A stretch of DNA of 64,000 nt, taken from positions 62,001 through 126,000 of the forward strand of contig NZ_JACHGF010000003.1 in assembly GCF_014202275.1 (NCBI RefSeq). Direction: 5' to 3'. This document shows positions 18,269 to 25,784 of the stretch, in pieces. Under the pieces are notes generated by a model. That model was not told where the DNA came from. It was given only the letters and a program-made list of their open reading frames with translations, and searched no databases. The position numbers and the translations under genes were made by a program. How positions within the stretch are numbered: position 1 is the first letter of the stretch; each line of letters opens with the position of its first letter. This DNA comes from Rhabdobacter roseus (lineage in GTDB: Bacteria > Bacteroidota > Bacteroidia > Cytophagales > Spirosomataceae).

Positions 18269-18296
18269 CCCCGCAAGGAAAGAATCGCTTGCGGGG
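18269..18296 (-). terminator. terminator after rplS
   Basis: CCCCGCAAG (18269-18277) pairs with CTTGCGGGG (18288-18296). T runs occur on both strands (GGTTTTG on the minus strand side), 30 bases past the rplS stop. A motif-pair hairpin (GTACCTT with AAGGTAC, about 18222-18237) follows it. Confidence 0.8.
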
Positions 18297-18326
18297 CTTT
18301 TTTATGAGGAGATCGAAAACGATTCG

Positions 18327-18689
18327 TTATTTCGCCGTTTTCAGTTCCTTGATACGAGCCGCTTTGCCCTGGCGTCCGCGTAGGAAGAACAGGCGCGCGC
18401 GGCGTACTTTACCGCGACGTAGTAGCTCAATCTTGGCCAGGCTGGGGGAAAGAATCGGGAAGATCCGCTCTACACCAATGCCGTTGGAGATTTTACGTAC
18501 CGTGAAGGTTTCGCCCACGCTACCGGCGTTGCGGCGCTGGATCACCGTTCCCTGGAACTGCTGAATACGCTCTTTGTTTCCTTCTCTGATTTTAACGTGC
18601 ACATTGATCGTGTCGCCCGCCTTGAAATTAGGGTACTCGGCCCTACGGTTTTCTACCGTAGCCTCAACGAGTTTAATTAATTCGCTCAT
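18327..18689 (-). CDS. rplS: 50S ribosomal protein L19
   Basis: L19 sits at the interface of the large and small ribosomal subunits. The 120-residue protein matches the family along its length: [92 protein letters not shown]. It is monocistronic here, without the usual trmD-rimM neighbours. The 290 bases upstream are unusually dense in GTAC words (18870-18945). Confidence 0.97.
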   Translation of the reverse strand: MSELIKLVEATVENRRAEYPNFKAGDTINVHVKIREGNKERIQQFQGTVIQRRNAGSVGETFTVRKISNGIGVERIFPILSPSLAKIELLRRGKVRRARLFFLRGRQGKAARIKELKTAK

Positions 18690-18980
18690 GGGTATTTGTA
18701 AATAAAAAAGATGTTAGTAGGTACGTCGGTCTGCCTCCAGCGGACGGGGTGGCGCCCCTTCATTCAAAACAGCCTTCGCGAAAAATGAGTGCAAAGGTAA
18801 GGTTTTCCTTTTTTACCTAAAAGAATTCCCGGCATTTTTATCAGATAAAGAAAAGAAAAACGAGCCTTTGAGGGTACCTTAAGTACTTCTTTCAAGTACC
18901 TAGTAGGTACCTCCGTGGGTTTGGCAGCATTTTTTAGGTACCTTCGCTTACCTTCTACTTTATGGCGCATAGGCTCTTTT

Positions 18981-20462
18981 ATGAAGATTTTCAACGTTTC
19001 CCAAATACGCGCGCTGGACGCCCACACCATAGCCCACGAACCCATTACTTCCCTAGACCTGATGGAACGCGCGGCCAAGGCGTTTGTGTGCTGGTACTGC
19101 GCCCGCTTCGACCATCAACAAACCGTACGGATCTTCTGCGGAAAAGGCAACAACGGCGGCGACGGCCTGGCCATTGCCCGGCTACTTCACCACAAAGAGT
19201 ACCTGGTGCAGGTGTACGTAGTGGACTACACCGAGCAGGCCTCGGACGATTTTCGCGCCAACCTGGAACGAATGCCGCAAGGAGCGCCACTCCATTTCAT
19301 CAAAAAACAAGACGAGCTCCCGGCCCCCGCACCCGGTACCATCCTGATTGACGCCCTGCTGGGTTCCGGCTTGTCGCGACCCGTGGAGGGCTTGCTGGCG
19401 GCCGTAATCCGGGCCATCAACCAAAGCGAAGCTACGGTACTTTCGGTGGACATCGCCAGCGGCCTGTACGCCGACCAGCCCAACGGCCCCGAAGACGTGA
19501 TTGTGCAGCCCGACTATACCGTCACCTTTCAGCTGCCGAAGCTGGCCTTCATGCTGCCGCAGAACAACCGGTTCATTGGCGACTGGCAGGTCGTGGACAT
19601 CGGGCTATCCGCCGATTTTATCGAGCAGGAAAGTACCCCTTACTACTTCACCGACGCGGCGGTGGCACGGGCGCTCATTCGTCCGCGGCTCAAGTTCTCG
19701 CACAAGGGTACTTTTGGGCACGCGCTGCTGATTGCGGGCAGCTACGGCAAAATGGGCGCGGCGCTGCTGGCGGGTAGCGCTTGCCTGCGCAGCGGCGTGG
19801 GACTGCTCACGGCCCATGTACCTCGCTGCGGCTACAGTATTGTGCAAACCTATATGCCCGAAGCCATGACGCAGGTAGATCCCCACGAAGAAATTATTAC
19901 TGCCCTACCCGCGCTGGAGCCGTATTCGGTGGTGGGCATGGGGCCCGGCCTGGGCAAAGATCCGCAAACGCTCCGGGTACTTGAGGCGCTCATCGCCCAG
20001 GCCCAAGTACCCCTGGTGCTGGACGCCGACGCGCTGAATTTACTGGCCGAGAATCCGGCTTTGCTCCAAAAACTACCCCAAGGTACCATCCTGACGCCCC
20101 ATCCCAAGGAGTTTCAGCGGCTGGCTGGTGATGCGGCCCATGACTACGAGCGGCTGGCGCTGGCGCGCCGCTTCGCGCGCAAGTACCAGGTGGTACTTTG
20201 CCTGAAAGGCGGGCATACGGCGGTGGTATTTCCGGACGGAACGGTGCACTTCAACGCGACGGGCAACGCCGGCATGGCCACGGGAGGTACCGGCGACGTA
20301 CTCACGGGCGTTCTTACGGCTCTGCTGGCGCAGAAGTACCCCGCCGAGCAAGCCGCCCAACTCGGTGTGTACCAACACGGTGCAGCGGGTGACCGCGCCG
20401 CTGAACAACGTACCCAAACGGCCCTCATCGCTTCGGATGTTGTGGAAAATCTGGGATGGTGA
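18981..20462 (+). CDS. nnr: bifunctional NAD(P)HX epimerase / ADP-dependent dehydratase
   Basis: Repairs hydrated NADH and NADPH: the N-terminal YjeF_N domain epimerises and the C-terminal domain dehydrates with ADP. The start ATG 18981 gives MKIFNVSQIRALDAHTI, the family start; an ORF extension to 18915 is not supported. The protein is 493 residues. The N-domain shows FCGKGNNGGDGLAIAR and LIDALLGSGLSRPV; the C-domain shows GSYGKMGAALLAGSACLRSGVGL, VLDADALNLLAENP, LTPHPKEFQRL and NAGMATGGTGDVLTGVLTALLAQ (the ADP-binding loop). It is probably monocistronic. Confidence 0.95.
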   Translation: MKIFNVSQIRALDAHTIAHEPITSLDLMERAAKAFVCWYCARFDHQQTVRIFCGKGNNGGDGLAIARLLHHKEYLVQVYVVDYTEQASDDFRANLERMPQGAPLHFIKKQDELPAPAPGTILIDALLGSGLSRPVEGLLAAVIRAINQSEATVLSVDIASGLYADQPNGPEDVIVQPDYTVTFQLPKLAFMLPQNNRFIGDWQVVDIGLSADFIEQESTPYYFTDAAVARALIRPRLKFSHKGTFGHALLIAGSYGKMGAALLAGSACLRSGVGLLTAHVPRCGYSIVQTYMPEAMTQVDPHEEIITALPALEPYSVVGMGPGLGKDPQTLRVLEALIAQAQVPLVLDADALNLLAENPALLQKLPQGTILTPHPKEFQRLAGDAAHDYERLALARRFARKYQVVLCLKGGHTAVVFPDGTVHFNATGNAGMATGGTGDVLTGVLTALLAQKYPAEQAAQLGVYQHGAAGDRAAEQRTQTALIASDVVENLGW

Positions 20463-20721
20463 AAAGGTAGTTCCGTTAATGTTGTTGAAAAACCTACCCA
20501 ACCCGAGCCAGGGGTACCTTTTTAAGAAAATTTATTTTGCTCCCTTTCCAACCCTCCTGCATCCTTTCTACTCCTTTTATCGTAGCTGATTTGTATACGT
20601 AGTACTACTTGTTTTTTGAAAACGGGGGATATTACGCAGCAATGCTACGACTTAAGGAACGAGATTTGTAGTATCCTTATTCACGCCTTACACATCTATA
20701 TAAGCCTATTTACATAAGACC

Positions 20722-20886
20722 ATGAAAGTAGTTCAACGCAATTGGGAAGGGTTGACTCCCTCCAAAAAAAGTGGCCGTTTTGCATTGGATCAATCTACCC
20801 TGCTGGGCGGACTCTCTCTGCTGATTTTTGCCTACATCATTTTTCGTTTTATTTATCCCATGATTTCCAAAGGGGTACTTTGGTAG
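20722..20886 (+). CDS. 54-residue single-span membrane peptide
   Basis: A short gene: ATG 20722, stop TAG 20886. The protein starts MKVVQRNWEGLTPSKKSG, a basic cytoplasmic leader, and has one hydrophobic span LLGGLSLLIFAYIIFRFIYPMI, ending SKGVLW. Codon positions look protein-like, and the gene lies 10 bases from the feoB stop on the opposite strand. I do not recognise a family. A role near FeoB is possible only from position. The upstream 260 bases hold no gene. Confidence 0.5.
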   Translation: MKVVQRNWEGLTPSKKSGRFALDQSTLLGGLSLLIFAYIIFRFIYPMISKGVLW

Positions 20887-20895
20887 CTCCGCGTA

Positions 20896-23031
20896 CTAGC
20901 TCATGAGCTGGTACACGGCGAAGGCCGCTCCGTAGGCCAGGGCCATCATGTATACCAGCTGAATGAGCGGCCATTTCCAGCCCCGCGTTTCGCGGTATAC
21001 TATGGCCAAAGTACTCATGCACATCATGGCAAATACATAAAACACCAACAACGAGTACGAAACGGCCGGGGTATACATGGGTCCGCCCGTCCGCGGATTT
21101 CGTTCGGCTCGTAGCCTTTCTTTTACCGTCATGGCGTCCTCGCTGGCATCCCCACCGATGCTGTAAATCGTCGCCATGGTACCCACAAACACTTCCCGCG
21201 CCGCAAACGAACTGATGAGCGCAATTCCGATTTTCCAGTCGTAGCCCAGCGGCCTGATGGCGGGCTCAATAAAACGCCCAAAATGCCCGGCGTAGGAGTA
21301 TTCCAACCGCACCGACGACACGGCCGCTTCCTGTACATCGGGAGCTTCCTGCGCCATGCGGGCTCGCACGCTTTCCTCGGCGGCTTCCATGCGGTCGCCG
21401 GGCCCATAAGAGGCCAGTACCCACAACACAATGGAAATAGCCACGATGATGCGCCCGGCTTCTACCACAAACGAACGAACACTGTCGTAGACGGTAATGC
21501 CCACGTGGCTCCAGCGGGGTAGTTTGTAGGTCGGCATTTCGAGCATGAAGTAGCTGGTTTCTTTTCGCTTAATAAAAAAAGAAAGCAACCAGGCCGAGCC
21601 CAGCGCCGCCGCGAGCCCCAGAAAGTACAGCGCAAAAAGTACCAGTCCCTGCAAGTTAAGTACCCCCAGCACCGTTTGCTCCGGCACCACCAGGGCGATC
21701 AGGATGGTATAAATGGGTAGCCGCGCCGAGCAGCTCATGAGGGGCGTTACCAAAATGGTGAGCAGGCGCTCGTAGGAGTTGGTAATGCTACGGGTAGTCA
21801 TGATGGCCGGCACGGCGCAGGCTACGCCCGAAATAAGCGGTACCACGCTGCGGCCGTTCAGGCCCAGCCGACGCATCATACGGTCCATGATCACCATCAC
21901 CCGGGCCATGTAGCCCGACTCTTCCAGCAAAGCCACCAGCGCAAACAGGAAGGCGATCTGGGGGATAAAAATAATGACGCCGCCAATGCCGGCCATGAGG
22001 CCATCGGTGAGGAGTTCGTTAAGTACCCCGGCGGGCAGGGCTTCCTTGGTCCAGCCAATGAGGCTGGCCGTGCCCGCGTCGATCCAGTCCATGGGGTACT
22101 GCGCCCAGGCAAATACCGCCTGAAAAATCACGAGCAGGATCAGCATAAAGCTCAGGTACCCCCAAACCGGGTGCAGCAGGACGCGGTCGAGCCGCTGGGT
22201 CCAGCGGGGCTGCGCGCCGAAACCATCTACCTTCACGGCCTTCTCGACGATGGGCTTCAGCCGCTCGTAGCGCGTGATGGTTTCGCGGGCCAGGAAGTCC
22301 GTTTGGTCAAAGCCGTGCTTATCAATGAAGGCATCCAGCCGAGCGCGGCGCGGCTGGTCCAGGAAGGCGAAGCTGTCGTGCTGGCAGACGTACTGCAGCG
22401 CCAGGTAGTTGTTCGTGAGTTGGTAAGATTCCTTCACCTCCTCAATGAGCGCCGCCTGGGTTTCGCTGGGGTCGAAGAAATACGGCAGGGCCGCTTTTTC
22501 GTGATCGAGGAGCTGCTGCACCGCCTGGCGGAGATGGGCCAGCCCCTCTCCCGTGCGCGCGTTGATTTTCACCACAGGTACCCCCAGCTGCATCGCCAGC
22601 GGCACCGCGTTCACCTCCTGGTTCATGCTCCTGGCGATGTCCAGCATGTTCAGCGCCAGTACGGTGGGTAGGCCCAGATCCGCGATCTCGGTAAAGAGCA
22701 GCAAGTTTCGTTGCAAATTGGAAGCATCCGCCACCACAATGACGGCGTCGGGGTAGTCGGGATGGCTGGGATTGGCCAGTACGTTCATGACCACCTGCTC
22801 GTCGGCCGACTTGGGGTAGATGCTGTAAATACCCGGAAAGTCGATGAGCAGCACTTCCTGCACCGCTCCTTGGTCGGGGGTAGTTAGCCGAAAGGTACCC
22901 GATTTTTTCTCCACCGTCACCCCCGGAAAATTCCCGGTTTTCTGGCGCAGGCCCGTGAGCTGGTTAAAAAGGGACGATTTCCCGGCGTTGGGGTTTCCCA
23001 CCAGCGCAATTCTATTTTTTTTTTGTTTCAA
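20896..23031 (-). CDS. feoB: ferrous iron transport protein FeoB
   Basis: An inner-membrane Fe(II) transporter driven or gated by a G-protein domain. The 711-residue protein has G1 GNPNAGKSS (12-20), switch GNFPGVTVEKKSG, G3 DFPG, and G4 NMLD. A guanine-dissociation-inhibitor-like helical region follows. The membrane part starts around residue 285, with paired gate regions such as PQIAFLFALVALLEESGYMARV and MSCSARLPIYTILIAL and the closing GLVLF and AAREVFVGTMATIYSIGG. It lies 39 bases downstream of feoA in one operon. I see no FeoC. Confidence 0.96.
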   Translation of the reverse strand: MKQKKNRIALVGNPNAGKSSLFNQLTGLRQKTGNFPGVTVEKKSGTFRLTTPDQGAVQEVLLIDFPGIYSIYPKSADEQVVMNVLANPSHPDYPDAVIVVADASNLQRNLLLFTEIADLGLPTVLALNMLDIARSMNQEVNAVPLAMQLGVPVVKINARTGEGLAHLRQAVQQLLDHEKAALPYFFDPSETQAALIEEVKESYQLTNNYLALQYVCQHDSFAFLDQPRRARLDAFIDKHGFDQTDFLARETITRYERLKPIVEKAVKVDGFGAQPRWTQRLDRVLLHPVWGYLSFMLILLVIFQAVFAWAQYPMDWIDAGTASLIGWTKEALPAGVLNELLTDGLMAGIGGVIIFIPQIAFLFALVALLEESGYMARVMVIMDRMMRRLGLNGRSVVPLISGVACAVPAIMTTRSITNSYERLLTILVTPLMSCSARLPIYTILIALVVPEQTVLGVLNLQGLVLFALYFLGLAAALGSAWLLSFFIKRKETSYFMLEMPTYKLPRWSHVGITVYDSVRSFVVEAGRIIVAISIVLWVLASYGPGDRMEAAEESVRARMAQEAPDVQEAAVSSVRLEYSYAGHFGRFIEPAIRPLGYDWKIGIALISSFAAREVFVGTMATIYSIGGDASEDAMTVKERLRAERNPRTGGPMYTPAVSYSLLVFYVFAMMCMSTLAIVYRETRGWKWPLIQLVYMMALAYGAAFAVYQLMS

Positions 23032-23070
23032 TGGTTTCTCAAAAGAGGGTTCACTTCCTAAACGTCGGCC

Positions 23071-23298
23071 CTACTCTACCTCAATACTAGCCGCTTCGTC
23101 GCGGCGAAGCGCCAGGCAGTACCAGCCACCGATGTTGATACAAATAGGGTCCCCGAACGGAGCCACCGCATCCAGCCGTACTTCGGTGCCGGGCACACAG
23201 CCCATCTCCAGGAGCTTGAGCGACATAGCCCGGTCCCGAAAAGCCTTGATCACGGCCCGTTCGCCTTTTTCCAAATTTGCTACGCTGCGGCTCGCCAT
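23071..23298 (-). CDS. feoA: ferrous iron transport accessory protein FeoA
   Basis: A 75-residue SH3-like cytoplasmic protein that supports FeoB. I chose ATG 23298 (MASRSVANLEKGERAVIKAF); an ORF extension to 23334 adds an AT-rich leader. Family signs: LKLLEMGCVPGTEVRLDAVAPFGDPICINIGGWYCLALRRDEA. It heads the feoAB pair. Confidence 0.92.
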   Translation of the reverse strand: MASRSVANLEKGERAVIKAFRDRAMSLKLLEMGCVPGTEVRLDAVAPFGDPICINIGGWYCLALRRDEAASIEVE

Positions 23299-23661
23299 CG
23301 GAAGTTTATTTAGATTCAATATAAAGAAGTACAAAGTAAGCCCAAGAAGCCGACATAATCAAATGACCCCCAAAGGGAATTTGGACCCGGATGATGAAAG
23401 TCGTAGAAAAACCTGACCGCCATGCCACTACCCTATTGCTTTATGCCGTACTTTTGTGGCACCAATAAGTACGGGCGTAGTACTTGGCTAAGAAGGGCTT
23501 GGTGTAAGGTCCCTTCCGGGCTCCGGCCGGGCTTCCGTATCGCGTTGCATTTCGCTGGCCGCGCGGTTGGGTTTGCCGGGCTACGGACCCCACGCGGGGT
23601 ACTTTAGTCAGGTAGCTTTGTCGGCAACGCAGCGTACTTTTCCACTTTCAGCAGTAAACTC
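23299..23661. promoter_or_regulatory. 363-base divergent gap feoA/ccmB with candidate ccmB promoter
   Basis: No gene is supportable here. TAGCTTTG at 23613-23620 fits the Bacteroidota -7 element, 41 bases before the ccmB start; no convincing -33 box is seen. The stretch 23505-23595 is GC-rich with short self-complementary runs (CCGGGCTCCGGCCGGGC) of unknown meaning. I do not see an iron-box type operator that I could defend. Confidence 0.45.
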
Positions 23662-24324
23662 TTGGGCGAACTAAAAGCACTCCTCTGGAAAGAAATAACC
23701 CTGGAATGGCGGCAACGATACGCCCTCAGCGGGATGCTGCTGTACATGGTCAGCACGGTGTTCGTGTGTTATCTGAGTTTTGCCCTGAAAAATAACCAGC
23801 TGACGCCCATCGTCTGGAATACGCTGTTTTGGATCATCCTGCTGTTTACGGCGGTCAATGCCATCGCCAAGAGTTTCTCGCAGGAGCGCTACGGCCGCCT
23901 GATCTACTACTACAGCCTGTGCAGCCCGCAGTCGATCATTCTTTCCAAGATCATTTACAACGGCCTGCTCATGGTGGTCCTGTCGCTGACGGGCTTTGGT
24001 TTTTATGCGCTCGTGATGGGCAATCCGGTGGGTGATCTTGGCCTGTACCTGATCAGCATTTTGCTGGCTGCGGTGGGTTTTGCGTCGGTCCTGACGCTGG
24101 TGGCGGGTATCGCCTCCAAGGCCGAAAACAACGCCACGCTGATGGCCGTCCTGAGCTTCCCAATCCTGCTGCCGATGCTCCTGATGACCATCAATCTGTC
24201 CAAAAATGCCCTCGACGGCCTCGATTGGGACGTGAGCATGGATGAGATCCGCACCCTACTGGCCCTGGACGCCATTGTCATAACCCTCAGCTATTTACTG
24301 TTTCCGTACCTGTGGCGAAGCTAG
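23662..24324 (+). CDS. ccmB: heme exporter membrane protein CcmB
   Basis: Membrane subunit of the CcmAB ABC transporter, which drives release of holo-CcmE in cytochrome c maturation system I. The 220-residue protein starts at TTG 23662 with GELKALLWKEITLEWRQRYALSGMLLYMVSTVFVCYLSF, the family's usual opening. Six hydrophobic spans follow, with FSQERYGRLIYYYSLCSPQSIILSKIIYN between spans 2 and 3. ccmA, the ATPase gene, is not adjacent or anywhere in the window, so it must lie elsewhere. First gene of the ccmBCDEF row. Confidence 0.9.
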   Translation: MGELKALLWKEITLEWRQRYALSGMLLYMVSTVFVCYLSFALKNNQLTPIVWNTLFWIILLFTAVNAIAKSFSQERYGRLIYYYSLCSPQSIILSKIIYNGLLMVVLSLTGFGFYALVMGNPVGDLGLYLISILLAAVGFASVLTLVAGIASKAENNATLMAVLSFPILLPMLLMTINLSKNALDGLDWDVSMDEIRTLLALDAIVITLSYLLFPYLWRS

Positions 24325-24371
24325 TCAGGGCTTTCTAAAAGAGAAAAAAGATACGCTTTAAACCGAATGCA

Positions 24372-25052
24372 ATGAGAAAAAAATGGTGGAAAATCCTGTG
24401 CATCCTACTCCTGCTGTACGTGGTGATCATGGGTTTTGTGGGGCCAGTACCCCGCCTGGCCATTGTCAACGAAACCGTCCGGAACACCTACTTTCACGTG
24501 GCGTTGTGGCTGGCGATGACTACCCTTTTGCTGGCTTCCATGCTTTTTTCCCTCAAGTACCTGCGCGACGGCAAGCCCCAAAGCGACGACATTGCCAGTG
24601 AGCTCGCGCGGTCGGGCCTGTTTTACGGCATTTTGGGCTGCCTCACGGGCTCGGTTTGGGCCAACTTTACCTGGGGCGACCCGTGGCCCAACGACCCGAA
24701 GCTGAACGGAGCCGCCGTGGGGATTCTGATGTACCTGGCCTACTTCCTGCTGCGGGGCTCTTTTGACGACGAGCAACGCCGGGCCCGCATCGCGTCGGTA
24801 TACAATATTTTTGCCTTTGCGGTGTTTGTACCTTTGATTTACATACTACCCCGCCTCACCGACTCGCTACACCCCGGCAGTGGCGGCAACAGTACTTTTG
24901 CCTCCTTTGACCTGGATAGCCAGTTGAGGATGGTTTTTTACCCGGCCGTCATCGGCTGGATACTCCTGGGACTTTGGCTGGCCGAGCTCCGGGTACGGCT
25001 GAAGATTATTCAGCGCGCGCAGCAGGACCGCCTTCTGAATGCGCCCCGCTGA
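24372..25052 (+). CDS. ccmC: heme handling protein CcmC (CcsA family)
   Basis: Loads heme onto CcmE at the periplasmic side of the membrane. The 226-residue protein has six spans; conserved His residues lie in NTYFHVALW (about residue 42) and in the loop after LPRLTDSLHPG (about 166). The heme-binding tryptophan-rich loop reads GSVWANFTWGDPWPNDPKLNGA, a variant of the WWD motif in which the second Trp cluster is WGDPWPNDPK. It starts 47 bases after ccmB. Confidence 0.88.
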   Translation: MRKKWWKILCILLLLYVVIMGFVGPVPRLAIVNETVRNTYFHVALWLAMTTLLLASMLFSLKYLRDGKPQSDDIASELARSGLFYGILGCLTGSVWANFTWGDPWPNDPKLNGAAVGILMYLAYFLLRGSFDDEQRRARIASVYNIFAFAVFVPLIYILPRLTDSLHPGSGGNSTFASFDLDSQLRMVFYPAVIGWILLGLWLAELRVRLKIIQRAQQDRLLNAPR

Positions 25053-25109
25053 TTTTTTTGCTGTGAATTAACGTTTTAATACCAATTATTGTTAGGAAGT
25101 AAAATCGAC

Positions 25110-25343
25110 ATGAATACCCTCAAAAAATGCTCTTTGTTAGTACTTATGCTGCTGGCCACCGGCGCTAAGCTAATGGCCCAAGCCCCGGGTGAGTCCGTAG
25201 AAATGGCGGATCGCCTGCGCGCCGACGGGAAAATATGGGTAGTAGTGGCCGTGGTGGCCGTGGTTTTTCTGGGCATCGTGGCCAACATGCTGCGGCTGGA
25301 ATCGCGGATTGGTAAAATGGAAAAGGAATTAAATATCAAATAA
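25110..25343 (+). CDS. ccmD: CcmD-like small membrane protein
   Basis: A 77-residue protein between ccmC and ccmE, where CcmD belongs. It begins with a hydrophobic signal or span (MNTLKKCSLLVLMLLATGAKLMAQ), then MADRLRADGKIWVVVAVVAVVFLGIVANMLRLESRIGKMEKELNI: one transmembrane helix followed by a charged cytoplasmic helix, the CcmD layout. ATG 25110 is preferred over 25089. Six bases separate it from ccmE. The call rests on layout and position, since CcmD sequences are poorly conserved. Confidence 0.7.
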   Translation: MNTLKKCSLLVLMLLATGAKLMAQAPGESVEMADRLRADGKIWVVVAVVAVVFLGIVANMLRLESRIGKMEKELNIK

Positions 25344-25349
25344 GCTGAC

Positions 25350-25784
25350 ATGAAAAAAATTCAAATATTCGGACTCCTCATCATAGCCGTAGCGATTGGC
25401 ATCATCGTGTCTACCGCCGGTGATGCCAGTACCTACGTGGACTTCGGGAAGGCTCAGGCCATGGCCGCTGACGGCGACACCAAAAGTATTCACGTAGTAG
25501 GTACCCTGCGGAAAGACGCCCAGGGTCAGATCCTGGAAATGGAATACCGCCCCGAAGTAGATCCCAACTACTTTGCGTTTACGCTGGTAGACAATAATAA
25601 CAAAGCCCAACGGGTAGTTTATAAAAGTGCCAAACCGCAGGACTTTGACAAGTCAGAACAGGTGGTGGTGATCGGGCGCATGGAAAACGACCACTTTGCG
25701 GCCGAGAAAATCCTCATGAAATGTCCCTCCAAGTACGAAAATGATAAGCTCGAAGTCATCGAGTCCAAAACTGCTGCATTATGA
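25350..25784 (+). CDS. ccmE: heme chaperone CcmE, Cys-type (CxxxY)
   Basis: Membrane-anchored OB-fold chaperone that carries heme to the CcmF ligase. The 144-residue protein has an N-terminal span (residues 5-22), the family segments VVGTLRKDAQGQILEMEY and FAFTLVDNNNKAQRVVYK, and VVVIGRMENDHFAAEKILMKCPSKYEND. The heme-binding His of the classic HxxxY motif is replaced by Cys125, with Tyr129 retained: CPSKY. This CxxxY form is known from archaea and Desulfovibrio, where the system lacks CcmH. ccmE and ccmF overlap by four bases. Confidence 0.9.
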   Translation: MKKIQIFGLLIIAVAIGIIVSTAGDASTYVDFGKAQAMAADGDTKSIHVVGTLRKDAQGQILEMEYRPEVDPNYFAFTLVDNNNKAQRVVYKSAKPQDFDKSEQVVVIGRMENDHFAAEKILMKCPSKYENDKLEVIESKTAAL

